A stretch of 64,000 nt of DNA from Aquimarina longa SW024 (lineage in GTDB: Bacteria > Bacteroidota > Bacteroidia > Flavobacteriales > Flavobacteriaceae), in the NCBI RefSeq assembly GCF_001401755.1, contig NZ_KQ474106.1, positions 63,916 to 127,915 on the forward strand, given 5' to 3'. The notes beneath the pieces are model-generated. The model was not told the DNA's origin and made no database searches. It was given only the letters and a program-made list of their open reading frames with translations. The translations under genes and the position numbers were made by a program. This document shows positions 8,521 to 16,776 of this stretch, piece after piece (position 1 is the stretch's first letter; each line of letters starts with the position of its first letter).

Positions 8521-9614
8521 TAAAAAGATAATTCTTCTACATCGTTCCAATGCAATTTTTTCTGTATCACTCCATTTTTGAGCTTTACAATCCCAGGATT
8601 AGAGCGTAATACTGTTTTTAATGCAGTCTCATCAGTCGCATAAAAGTCAAAGTCTAAATCGAACTTTTTCTTCACTTTCTCTATATCTTTTTCACCAGAA
8701 GCTGTAAGACCGATTACAGTATACCCTTTAGATATAGCTTCTTTTGTCATTGCTTTTACTGCAGTAAATCCTTCGGATTCACTTTTAGACAAATTGTATG
8801 CTATTATGAATATTAGATTATCCTTTTGCAGAAACTCTACGGTATAATCAACTCCATTTTTTTCTATAGCAAAATCATGGATAGGAGGTTCGTACCCTTC
8901 TGCTATAGTTTCAGTCTCTACAGATATAAAATCACCATCTACTACAGGATAATCCCCACTAGTAGTTACGATTTTCTCTGTTCCATTAGTATTAAATTTC
9001 CAATGATATGCAAATTTTGCCTTTGGAGCACTATCAGGGATTTCCATTCCTTTTTGGATATCTACCCCTTCTTTATAAGCTCTAAAATCAATAGCTGGTA
9101 AATGCATTAGTACATAATATGCAAAACCTAAACATAGTGTAAAAGCTCCAAAAACAACCCACTTATGAATAGCGATAGGAGTAATCGGAGTAATATACTT
9201 TCTACCAAAAAACAATAGTATTATTAAAACCAATAGAATTATATCTTTGGTAAAAGACTCCCACGGAGTTAGTGGTATAGCATCTCCAAAACAGCCACAA
9301 TCAGTTACTTTATTAAAATATGCAGAATAAAACGTAAGAAATGTAAAAAAAACAATCATCAATAATAGAGACCACACCGTAAACTTAGGTAAGTACCCTA
9401 ATAATAATGTAACTCCTAGTATGATTTCGAAAATCACTAAAAAAACGGAAATCAATAACGCAAAGGGAATTAAAAACTCTAAATTAAGTACCCCTTCTCC
9501 AAAATATTCTTGAAGTTTATAGGAAAATCCTAATGGGTCATTAAGCTTTATAAATCCTGAAAATAAAAAAAGGGCAGCTACAAATATTCTGGAAAAATTA
9601 ACGAGTATTTTCAT
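8520..9614 (-). CDS. DoxX/MauE-like membrane protein with C-terminal thioredoxin-like domain
   Basis: A 364-residue protein matching the BT_3928-type family of Bacteroidota. Residues 1-140 form a four-helix DoxX/MauE-like membrane domain (FSGFIKLNDP near the start; a cysteine pair in VTDCGCFGDAIPLTPWESF). A further helix lies at about 150-170. The C-terminal part (about 185-364) resembles a TlpA/thioredoxin fold but has no CxxC motif. MauE/DoxX relatives take part in quinone or disulfide chemistry; the role here is inferred only from family. It follows the DUF1599 gene by 84 bp. Confidence 0.8.
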   Translation of the reverse strand: MKILVNFSRIFVAALFLFSGFIKLNDPLGFSYKLQEYFGEGVLNLEFLIPFALLISVFLVIFEIILGVTLLLGYLPKFTVWSLLLMIVFFTFLTFYSAYFNKVTDCGCFGDAIPLTPWESFTKDIILLVLIILLFFGRKYITPITPIAIHKWVVFGAFTLCLGFAYYVLMHLPAIDFRAYKEGVDIQKGMEIPDSAPKAKFAYHWKFNTNGTEKIVTTSGDYPVVDGDFISVETETIAEGYEPPIHDFAIEKNGVDYTVEFLQKDNLIFIIAYNLSKSESEGFTAVKAMTKEAISKGYTVIGLTASGEKDIEKVKKKFDLDFDFYATDETALKTVLRSNPGIVKLKNGVIQKKLHWNDVEELSF

Positions 9615-9698
9615 ATTCTTAAATCATATTTTACTTAAGCAATACAATATAGTAGGAATACATATTACTAATAGTAGTTTAACAGTATTTTAGGTATC

Positions 9699-10247
9699 TC
9701 ATTGTACTTTTGATGCCTCTAAATGAATCATCGCAAAAACGGCATAATTAATCATATCTTGGTAGTTCGCATCAATTCCTTCGCTTACTAAAGTTTTTCC
9801 TTTATTGTCCTCTATTTGTTTTACTCTTAATAATTTTTGAATAATCAAATCTGTCAATGAACTCACTCGCATATCACGCCATGCCTCTCCATAATCATGG
9901 TTCTTATTCATCATCAATGTTTTAGCTACATTACTATGCTTATCATACAGCTCTGTAATCGTTTCTGGAGATAAATCGGGTTGCTTAGCCACTCCTTTTT
10001 CGAGCTGAATCAATGCCATAATACTATAGTTAATGATTCCTATAAACTCTGAAACCTCTCCTTCATCTACCTTACGAACTTCATTTTCTTGCAAACCTCT
10101 AATTCGCTGTGCTTTAATAAAAATTTGATCGGTTAGTGATGGTAACCTTAGAATTCTCCACGCACTACCATAATCTTTCATTTTTTTAACAAATAAGGTA
10201 CGGCATATGGTAATTACCGCATCATATTGTTTAGACGTATCTTGCAT
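9699..10247 (-). CDS. DUF1599 domain protein with internal duplication
   Basis: A 182-residue protein made of two similar halves. The first has KDYGSAWRILRLPSLTDQIFIKAQRIRGLQ (about residues 20-50) and the second has HDYGEAWRDMRVSSLTDLIIQKLLRVKQIE (about 117-147). This is the DUF1599 arrangement found across Bacteroidota. The function is not established; the helical DYG-x-AW pattern recalls nucleotide-pyrophosphatase-like folds, but that is speculative. It is divergent from folP and probably heads the minus-strand group with the DoxX-like gene. Confidence 0.85.
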   Translation of the reverse strand: MQDTSKQYDAVITICRTLFVKKMKDYGSAWRILRLPSLTDQIFIKAQRIRGLQENEVRKVDEGEVSEFIGIINYSIMALIQLEKGVAKQPDLSPETITELYDKHSNVAKTLMMNKNHDYGEAWRDMRVSSLTDLIIQKLLRVKQIEDNKGKTLVSEGIDANYQDMINYAVFAMIHLEASKVQ

Positions 10248-10422
10248 AAAACTGTCGAATTTTGTGTAAATTTCGCTTTAATATGGGAATTAAAAAAATC
10301 GAAGTCAAAAAATTAATGACATCTAAGTTTAAATACCTCTTTTTAATATTCTTCTAAAAAAGAAAGAATCATTAAGAAACATAATACCGTTTATATACTC
10401 TAAAAAAAAAGTATCTTAATCA

Positions 10423-11253
10423 ATGACCATCAACTGCAAAGGCTCTTTAATTGATCTATCAACCCCAAAAGTAATGGGTATCCTTAACCTTACTCCCGAT
10501 TCTTTTTATGATGGAGGAAAGTATACAAATAAAAATGAAATTCTAAAACAAACAGAGTATATGCTTACTCAGGGAGCTACTTTTATAGACCTTGGGGCTT
10601 ATTCCTCTAGACCAGGAGCAGATCATATTTCTGCTGCAGAAGAAGAAAAAAGAATCCTACCCATTGTATCTTTACTTGTTGATGAATTTCCTGAGATACT
10701 ACTATCTATAGATACATTTAGAAGTGAAATAGCCACCTTATGTATTAATGCTGGCGCAGCACTAATCAATGATATCTCTGCTGGTAATATGGACCCTAAT
10801 ATGATTCCAACTATTGGTAAACTAAAGGTTCCTTATAGTATGATGCATATGCGAGGAACTCCAAAAACGATGACCTCTCTCACTGATTATGATAATCTAA
10901 TCCATGAGATAAACTGCTACTTTGCAGAAAAAGTAACTGAGCTAAGGAAACATGGTGCTAATGATATTATTATCGACCCTGGGTTTGGGTTTGCTAAAGA
11001 TATATCTCAAAATTTTGAACTTCTCAAAAAACTAAAACTACTAGAAGTAAATGATCTCCCTATCTTAGTAGGAGTATCCAGAAAATCAATGATTTATAAA
11101 ACCTTAGATATTACTGCATCAGAATCCCTAAACGGTACTACGATCCTTAACACCATTGCACTACTTAATGGTGCAGCTATCATAAGAGTCCATGATGTTA
11201 AAGAAGCTGTGGAGTGTATTAAATTGGTACATACCTTAGAGCAAGCACAATAA
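10423..11253 (+). CDS. folP: Dihydropteroate synthase
   Basis: Condenses 6-hydroxymethyl-dihydropterin diphosphate with p-aminobenzoate to form dihydropteroate in folate synthesis; the target of sulfonamides. The 276-residue TIM barrel shows MGILNLTPDSFYDGG (pterin-site loop 1, residues 18-33), DLGAYSSRPGA (loop 2), SIDTFRSEIA, NDISAG, MHMRGTPKTM, IIDPGFGFAK and GVSRKSMI. The C-terminus has IRVHDVKEAVE. In flavobacteria folP usually lies directly before the cdaA gene; here 481 bp of repeat-rich DNA separate them. Confidence 0.97.
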   Translation: MTINCKGSLIDLSTPKVMGILNLTPDSFYDGGKYTNKNEILKQTEYMLTQGATFIDLGAYSSRPGADHISAAEEEKRILPIVSLLVDEFPEILLSIDTFRSEIATLCINAGAALINDISAGNMDPNMIPTIGKLKVPYSMMHMRGTPKTMTSLTDYDNLIHEINCYFAEKVTELRKHGANDIIIDPGFGFAKDISQNFELLKKLKLLEVNDLPILVGVSRKSMIYKTLDITASESLNGTTILNTIALLNGAAIIRVHDVKEAVECIKLVHTLEQAQ

Positions 11254-11350
11254 GATAATCTCTTATAAATCAGATATTAGTAAAAATATAGGGCAGTATC
11301 CATAATTTTGTATAAAGAGAATTTCAGCGGGTTTAGCTTTATAGTTGAAC

Positions 11351-11457
11351 CTTTTTTTACTCAAATCTGAATCTTTTTCATTCAAATTTGAACCTTTTAT
11401 ACTCCAACTTCAACCCTTTTTCACTCGAATTTGAACCTTTTTTATTCAAATTCGAAG
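11351..11457. repeat. Degenerate 21-22 bp tandem array, five units
   Basis: Units start at 11351, 11373, 11394, 11415 and 11437. Each consists of C plus a T run, then ACT or ATT and a version of TTCAAATTTGAAC, which in unit 2 contains the perfect palindrome TTCAAATTTGAA. Units differ from each other by several bases, so the array is old. Confidence 0.75.
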
Positions 11458-11461
11458 TGAG

Positions 11462-11500
11462 TGTTCAATAAAGTGTGTGAGACTGTTCAGTAAAGTGTGT
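11462..11500. repeat. Paired repeat resembling an IS terminal end
   Basis: TGTTCAATAAAGTGTGT (11462-11478) and TGTTCAGTAAAGTGTGT (11484-11500) are 16/17 identical and 22 bp apart. The string GAGACTGTTCAGTAAAGTGT recalls terminal inverted repeats of IS256-type elements, but no transposase or partner end is visible. The identification is tentative. Confidence 0.4.
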
Positions 11501-11734
11501 CAAAAAAAGCTTCATCCAACATCAAGCAGATAGTCCCTAAGTTGGGTGTCCGGAGCTCGAAGTCCGAAGTTTAGGTAAACACACACCTATCAACACGTAC
11601 TCCTTTTTCATATTATCTATCCAGTGGTAATACCTCTGGTAAAAATCTAGGATTTGGTTTTCTAGTACACTCTTTTTAAGTTTTTCAAATCTTAGTATCA
11701 CTAATTTTTCTATTTTTACAAAAACACCTGACAT

Positions 11735-12511
11735 TTGGATTTAATTAATCTTAGAATACTAGACATACTGGATATTGTACTTGTAGCTTTCTTATTGTAC
11801 TATGTCTACAAATTAGTAAAAGGTACAGCAGCTATCAATATTTTTATTGGGATAGTAATCATTTACTTAGTTTGGAAACTTACACAACTTCTTGCAATGG
11901 AAATGCTCAGTAGTGTATTAGGTGAATTTATTGGTGTCGGAATGTTTGCTTTAATTGTCGTTTTTCAGCAAGAAATACGAAAATTCCTTTTAATGATCGG
12001 ATCTACTAATTTTGGAAGGCGACGAAAATTCTTAAGACAGTTAAAGTTTATTAGAGATGTACCAGAAGATAGTATTACGAATATCAAAGCTATTATCACT
12101 GCCTGTAATGAAATGAGCAAAACATACACAGGCGCACTTATTGTAATTAAAAGAAATACCTCTTTAGATTTTGTTAAAACCTCGGGGGATGCCATGGATA
12201 TCCGAGTGAATACTCCTATAATAGAAAGTATTTTTTATAAAAACGGCCCTTTACATGATGGAGCTATGATTATAGAAGAGAATCACATTGTAGCAACCAG
12301 AGCTATTTTACCAGTCACTAATGATAACACCATCCCTTTGCGATTTGGATTAAGGCATCGGGCAGCAGTTGGTATTACTGAAAAAACAGATGCATTAGTA
12401 CTAGTAGTAAGTGAAGAAACTGGCAAATTATCATATATTAAAAATGGGGAGTTTGTTATTTTTAAAACAGAGGAAGAGTTAGTAGAAAAAATAAAAAGAG
12501 ATTTGTCTTAA
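11735..12511 (+). CDS. cdaA: Diadenylate cyclase CdaA (c-di-AMP synthase)
   Basis: Makes the second messenger c-di-AMP from two ATP. The 258 residues comprise three N-terminal membrane helices (about 10-75), a coiled linker and the DAC domain. Catalytic motifs are D175-G176-A177 in GPLHDGAMII and R207-H208-R209 in GLRHRAAVGI. The start is a TTG: an in-frame stop lies two codons upstream, and the sequence from this TTG (MDLINLRILDILDI) matches the usual flavobacterial N-terminus. It overlaps the next gene by one base. Regulators such as CdaR or GlmM are not encoded nearby. Confidence 0.95.
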   Translation: MDLINLRILDILDIVLVAFLLYYVYKLVKGTAAINIFIGIVIIYLVWKLTQLLAMEMLSSVLGEFIGVGMFALIVVFQQEIRKFLLMIGSTNFGRRRKFLRQLKFIRDVPEDSITNIKAIITACNEMSKTYTGALIVIKRNTSLDFVKTSGDAMDIRVNTPIIESIFYKNGPLHDGAMIIEENHIVATRAILPVTNDNTIPLRFGLRHRAAVGITEKTDALVLVVSEETGKLSYIKNGEFVIFKTEEELVEKIKRDLS

Positions 12512-13302
12512 TGAAAAACTTAATTGCTATTACAGCTTGCAAAAACTGTGATCAACAAATTGAAAACTGTAACTTCTGCCCTAATTGTGGAGCTAAAAAA
12601 ATTACTCAAAGAATTACATTTAAATATCTAGTTTCTGAATTTGCCAATCGCTTTTTTAATATAGACAATTCTTTTATAAAAACGTGCACTCATTTATTTA
12701 CTAAACCAGAAAAGGTTATTGATGGATATATCAATGGACTTAGAAAACGCTATATAACTGCTTTTGGATATTTTACTATTTCTTTAACCGTTACTAGTTT
12801 TTATACTTTTTTGGTAAAAGATCGTTTTACTGAGCTAATAATAAATACAATGAGCTCATTAAGCAAAGAACAAATTGAAACTCAAAAAAATATACTCGAT
12901 GGAACTTTTCAGTATCAATCCATAATAAACTTAATGCTTATCCCAGTATTAGCATTACTATCCAGATTAGTTTTTATTAATTATAAAAAGTACAATCTTA
13001 CAGAACACTTAGTCATTTATCTATATGCATATTCGCATATCGTAGGGTTTATGACTATAATTCTTTTACCTATCACCTTTTTGATTGATGATTTAATCAC
13101 CATAACTATACTTCAGTTTTCGATATACATCACTTACATTGCTTGGGTTTTAAAGAAATTATATCAAATCAGTATCTCTAAGATTCTTATTAAAACCTTA
13201 CTGTTTATCATCTATGGAAGTATATTCTATATTGTTATAGTAATATTAATTGCTGCATTAGCAATTATGACAGGTACAGCAGATTCAATAGCCATACAAT
13301 AA
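12511..13302 (+). CDS. DUF3667 membrane protein with N-terminal zinc ribbon
   Basis: A 263-residue protein of the DUF3667 type. It starts with a zinc-ribbon-like pair of CxxC motifs (ACKNCDQQIENCNFCPNCGAKK), then the family stretch RITFKYLVSEFANRFFN and HLFTKPEKVIDGYINGLRKRY, followed by four or five membrane helices. The function is unknown. Its ATG overlaps the cdaA stop codon (TAATG), so the two are translationally coupled. It converges with the ABC exporter gene, only 6 bp away. Confidence 0.82.
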   Translation: MKNLIAITACKNCDQQIENCNFCPNCGAKKITQRITFKYLVSEFANRFFNIDNSFIKTCTHLFTKPEKVIDGYINGLRKRYITAFGYFTISLTVTSFYTFLVKDRFTELIINTMSSLSKEQIETQKNILDGTFQYQSIINLMLIPVLALLSRLVFINYKKYNLTEHLVIYLYAYSHIVGFMTIILLPITFLIDDLITITILQFSIYITYIAWVLKKLYQISISKILIKTLLFIIYGSIFYIVIVILIAALAIMTGTADSIAIQ

Positions 13303-13308
13303 ATTGGT

Positions 13309-15072
13309 TCATTCTACTACGGTAGCAAACTGCACTTCGTAAAGGTTTTTATAATATCCATCAGTAATTGTCAATAACTCATTATGTGTACCCTGCTCTA
13401 CTATCTGTCCTTTATCCATTACAATAATCATATCCGCATTCTTAATAGTTGCTAATCGATGGGCAATAACAATAGATGTTCTTCCTTTGGTAATTTTATT
13501 GGTAGCATCTTGGATTAACTGCTCACTATGCGAATCTATAGATGATGTTGCCTCATCTAATACCAAAACTCCTGGATTAGTAACATAAGCTCTTAAAAAA
13601 GAAATCAGTTGCCGTTGCCCTGAAGACAACATTGCTCCTCTTTCTTTTACATTATAATGATAGCCATTAGGGAGACTCATTATAAAATCATGAATCCCTA
13701 TTTCTTTTGCCACTTGATGTACTCTCTCTTCAGAAATATTGGGATTGTTTAATGTTATATTATTAAGAATCGTATCTGCAAATAAAAATACATCCTGAAG
13801 CACTACTGCGATATGATCTCGTAAAGATTTTAAATCAACTTTCTTGATATCTATAGTATCTATAGAAATTACCCCACTATCAATTTCATAAAATCTATTT
13901 AGCAAATTTATAATTGTCGATTTTCCAGCTCCTGTTGATCCTACTATAGCTACTGTTTCTCCTGCTTTAACATTAAATGAGATCCCTTTTAAGACCTCTT
14001 CATTTTCTATATAACTAAATCGAACATTATCAAATGTAATATCCCCTTTTACATTTTCTAATTGTATCGCTCCTTTATTCTCTATTTTAGAATCAGTATC
14101 TAAAATAGCAAATACCCTATTTGCTGCCACCATGCCCATTTGTAGCGTATTAAATTTATCAGCTATTTGTCTTAGAGGTCTAAATAAAATCTGAGTCAGC
14201 TGAATAAATTCTATAACCAATCCTAATGTTATTCCATCAAGTTGAGCTGCTTTAAGTCCTCCAAACCAAACAATCAGTCCTATTGTTATGGAACTTGACA
14301 TTTCTGCAATAGGAAAAAATATGGAGTTATACCAAACTGTTTTTATCCAACCTTTTTTATGCTTCTCATTAATCTCTTTAAAATTAGAATATTCTATTTC
14401 TTCTCTTGCAAATAGTTGAACAATTTTCATTCCCGTAATGCGTTCTTGCACAAAAGAATTAAGACTAGACACCTGAGTTCTTACTTCCTCAAAAGCTGCT
14501 TTCATTTTTTTCTGAAAAACTCTTGTTGCATAAACAACCAAAGGCAATACTATAAATACCAGTAACGCTAATTCCCAACTCTGATATAACATATAGCATA
14601 AAACTGCTACCATCTTTAATAAATCACTAATGATAATAAACAGTCCTTGACTAAAAATACTAGCTATAGTCTCTATATCACTTACAGCTCTAGTTACCAA
14701 TCTACCAACCGAAGACTGATCATAGTACTGCTTCTTAAAACTTAGCATGTGATTAAAAAGCTTAACTCTAATATCACGAATTACTTGCTGACCTAACCAA
14801 TTAGCAAAATAAATAAATAAAAATTGTGTAATTACGTCTAAAAACAAAACCCCTATCATAACACTAATGAAATAAATCAATAGCTCACTATCCTGAGGAA
14901 CTATAGTTCTATCAATAGTCTGCCTTAATAAATAAGGATTTGCAATTGATAAAACAGCCAATAAAATAGCTGAAAAGGCTACAAAATAAAAAACTAATCT
15001 ATAGGGATTAGTATGCGTAATTAATCTTCTGAAAAGCTTAAAATCAAAAGCCTTACCGCTCTTTTCTGCCAT
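13309..15072 (-). CDS. ABC transporter, fused permease and ATPase (MsbA/multidrug exporter type)
   Basis: A 587-residue half-transporter that should work as a homodimer in the inner membrane. The six-helix membrane domain covers about residues 20-320. The ATPase domain has Walker A G378-S-T-G-A-G-K384-S-T, signature LSSGQRQL, Walker B VLVLDEATSSID and the switch histidine in IVIAHRL. Length and layout match MsbA-like exporters of lipids or drugs. Its start lies inside truA (20 bp overlap), so both are probably one operon. The substrate is not known. Confidence 0.93.
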   Translation of the reverse strand: MAEKSGKAFDFKLFRRLITHTNPYRLVFYFVAFSAILLAVLSIANPYLLRQTIDRTIVPQDSELLIYFISVMIGVLFLDVITQFLFIYFANWLGQQVIRDIRVKLFNHMLSFKKQYYDQSSVGRLVTRAVSDIETIASIFSQGLFIIISDLLKMVAVLCYMLYQSWELALLVFIVLPLVVYATRVFQKKMKAAFEEVRTQVSSLNSFVQERITGMKIVQLFAREEIEYSNFKEINEKHKKGWIKTVWYNSIFFPIAEMSSSITIGLIVWFGGLKAAQLDGITLGLVIEFIQLTQILFRPLRQIADKFNTLQMGMVAANRVFAILDTDSKIENKGAIQLENVKGDITFDNVRFSYIENEEVLKGISFNVKAGETVAIVGSTGAGKSTIINLLNRFYEIDSGVISIDTIDIKKVDLKSLRDHIAVVLQDVFLFADTILNNITLNNPNISEERVHQVAKEIGIHDFIMSLPNGYHYNVKERGAMLSSGQRQLISFLRAYVTNPGVLVLDEATSSIDSHSEQLIQDATNKITKGRTSIVIAHRLATIKNADMIIVMDKGQIVEQGTHNELLTITDGYYKNLYEVQFATVVE

Positions 15073-15817
15073 CTATATATATTGTTTTTGGGTATTTTAC
15101 TGCTGTTAAATATAATCCATGAGCAGGAACAGAATATCCTGCCTGACCACGATCTTCACTTTTTATAACAGCAATCAAACCATCTATAGTTAACTTATTC
15201 ATCCCGATTTCAAGAAGCGTTCCTACAATAGCTCGCACCATGTTTCTTAAAAAACGATTTGCCGAAATCTTAAATACTAACCGATTGTCATTATACTCCC
15301 AAACGGCGTTTGTGATAGTACAATTATACGTTTTTACATCGGTTTTAGACTTACTAAAGCATTTAAAATTAGTATAGTTTAACAGTAATTTAGCAGCCTC
15401 ATTCATTACATTTATATCTAACGATTTCTTAAAAAAATAAGCCTTATGAATACTAAAAGGGTCTTTTACCAACGTAATATGGTATTCATATGATCTACTA
15501 ATTGCATCAAAACGTGCATGAGCATCCTCATGCATATAAGATACTTTAGTAATAGAAATATCTGCTGGTAGAATTGCATTAAGCTTATATTCTAATTGAC
15601 TCATTTCTAGATTTTCATTATAATCAAAATGTGCCATAATCTGTTTTGCATGCACTCCTGTATCTGTCCGACCTGCACCCATTATTTCTATTTTAGATCT
15701 CAATAGTGTAGATAACGAACTCTCTACAACCTCCTGAACAGAAATCGCATTAGGTTGCCGTTGCCATCCATGATATGGAGTCCCATTATAAGAAAGCTCT
15801 AAAAAATATCGCATCAT
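15053..15817 (-). CDS. truA: tRNA pseudouridine(38-40) synthase TruA
   Basis: Converts uridines 38-40 in the tRNA anticodon stem-loop to pseudouridine. It has 254 residues, a usual length. The catalytic aspartate is D52 in GAGRTDTGVHA, and the family C-terminal motif NRFLRNMVRAIVGTLLEIG is present. It begins with two methionines; the second could also be the start. The 3' end overlaps the downstream ABC exporter gene. Confidence 0.97.
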   Translation of the reverse strand: MMRYFLELSYNGTPYHGWQRQPNAISVQEVVESSLSTLLRSKIEIMGAGRTDTGVHAKQIMAHFDYNENLEMSQLEYKLNAILPADISITKVSYMHEDAHARFDAISRSYEYHITLVKDPFSIHKAYFFKKSLDINVMNEAAKLLLNYTNFKCFSKSKTDVKTYNCTITNAVWEYNDNRLVFKISANRFLRNMVRAIVGTLLEIGMNKLTIDGLIAVIKSEDRGQAGYSVPAHGLYLTAVKYPKTIYIDGRKER

Positions 15818-15891
15818 TCTAACTACATCAATTGATTAAAAAAACATAAAGATTTTACAGGCTTTTTTTAGGGTATATACTCTTAATTATT

Positions 15892-15924
15892 TTTGATATA
15901 TTTCAAAACAATACCTTATTTTTG
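15892..15924 (+). promoter_or_regulatory. Possible promoter of the YfcE-like gene
   Basis: TTTG at 15892-15895, 21 nt spacer, TATTTTTG at 15917-15924 on the plus strand. It would give a leader of about 285 nt that contains the tandem repeat. A promoter this far from the gene is less certain. Confidence 0.4.
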
Positions 15925-15971
15925 TACAAAACCTAAGCGCAAATATACTTCATAAAATAGAAAGCAAACTA

Positions 15972-16048
15972 CTCCGAAGGTAAGTCCGTGAGGTATTCGA
16001 TTGAAAAATAATTTTGATTCTGAGATAAACCTTGGAGTAATCAACAAC
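15972..16048. repeat. Dispersed intergenic repeat, copy 2
   Basis: Begins CTCCGAAGGTAAGTCCGTGA, with AATAATTTTGATTCTGAG in the middle and AAACCTTGGAG towards the end. It is followed directly by copy 3 and aligns with it along its whole length at moderate identity. Confidence 0.6.
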
Positions 16049-16124
16049 CTCGGAGCAAGCTCACGAAGTATGTTTCCGAAAAAAATATTTTGATGTTGGA
16101 GGCAAACCTCAGGAAATTAAACCC
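16049..16124. repeat. Dispersed intergenic repeat, copy 3
   Basis: Begins CTCGGAGCAAGCTCACGAAG, with AATATTTTGATGTTGGAGG in the middle and AAACCTCAGG towards the end. Compared with the copy at 8452-8520 it shares CTCGGAGC, TCCGAAAA and TATTTTG in the same order. Such elements recur in flavobacterial intergenic DNA. Confidence 0.6.
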
Positions 16125-16215
16125 TCAATTAGGGATTAAAATCTCACTTAATGAGTAAAGTTATGATTTATTTGCTTGTTTCTATCATTTCACAACCCTA
16201 TAGCACAACTCTATT

Positions 16216-16710
16216 TTGAAAAAAATACTTTTACTTAGTGATACCCATAGTTATATTGACAATAGAATTTTGCATTATGTAAATGAAGCTGATGAGGTTT
16301 GGCATGCAGGAGATATTGGCGATCTTGCAGTTACCGATGCTATTGAAGCACTGAAACCTCTTAGAGCTGTATATGGAAATATTGATGATCATAAAGCTAG
16401 AGCATCTTACCCTTTAAACTTACGATTTATCTGCGAAGGGGTTTCTGTCTGGATAACTCATATTGGTGGATATCCTCCAAAATATAATACAACTACTAGA
16501 GATGAAATTAAAGCAAATCCACCTCAACTTTTTATTTGCGGGCACTCACATATTCTAAAAGTAATTCCTGATAAAAAAAATAAAGTCTTACATATGAACC
16601 CTGGAGCTGCAGGAAAACACGGATTTCATAAAGTACGAACAATGCTCAGGTTTACATTAGATGCTGGTAAAATCGAAAATCTAGAAGTAATCGAATTAGG
16701 TAAAAAATAA
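16216..16710 (+). CDS. YfcE/MJ0936-type metallophosphoesterase
   Basis: A 164-residue calcineurin-like phosphodiesterase. The five metal-binding motifs are present: D-x-H in LLSDTHS, GD in HAGDIGD, GN in VYGNIDDH, H in ITHIGGYPP and GHSH in FICGHSHILK, followed by the family signature MNPGAAGKHG. Relatives hydrolyse phosphodiesters; the natural substrate is rarely known. The start is a TTG, because an in-frame TAG lies five codons upstream and no ATG precedes the conserved KKILLLSDTH. It converges with the K+ channel gene. Confidence 0.88.
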   Translation: MKKILLLSDTHSYIDNRILHYVNEADEVWHAGDIGDLAVTDAIEALKPLRAVYGNIDDHKARASYPLNLRFICEGVSVWITHIGGYPPKYNTTTRDEIKANPPQLFICGHSHILKVIPDKKNKVLHMNPGAAGKHGFHKVRTMLRFTLDAGKIENLEVIELGKK

Positions 16711-16776
16711 TATGTTTTTTATTTTCAAGATTGCTCAAAAAACAAACCATTACTTTAAAAAGTAAAATCAATAGAG

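Larger units (their letters stand above)
11254..11734. other. Repeat-rich insertion between folP and cdaA
   Basis: This 481 bp spacer holds, in order: a possible -7 box TAATTTTG at 11303-11310; a degenerate 21-22 bp tandem array (11351-11457); a pair of TGTTCARTAAAGTGTGT repeats 22 bp apart; and a GC-richer segment with the microrepeat CGAAGTCCGAAG (around 11558-11569). A 65-codon minus-strand reading frame here (11537-11734) ends in translated repeat sequence and is probably not a gene. The DNA looks like decayed mobile or repetitive material. Confidence 0.55.
15818..16215. other. Intergenic region with tandem dispersed repeat
   Basis: A 398 bp divergent spacer between truA and the YfcE-like gene. 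It holds a plus-strand promoter (15892-15924), two tandem copies of a roughly 77-bp repeat, and two small hairpins (CCCTCAATTAGGG near 16122 and CTCACTTAATGAG near 16143). No gene is visible. Confidence 0.55.

Noticed and set aside
11351..11457. CRISPR array
   Set aside because: The 21-22 bp units are directly adjacent with no spacers and are diverged; no cas genes are near.
11537..11734. A 65-codon minus-strand frame facing away from cdaA
   Set aside because: Its end (LRTSSSGHPT) is translated from the repeat segment seen at 11540-11575 and its start lies against the cdaA start. No family resemblance; treated as chance.
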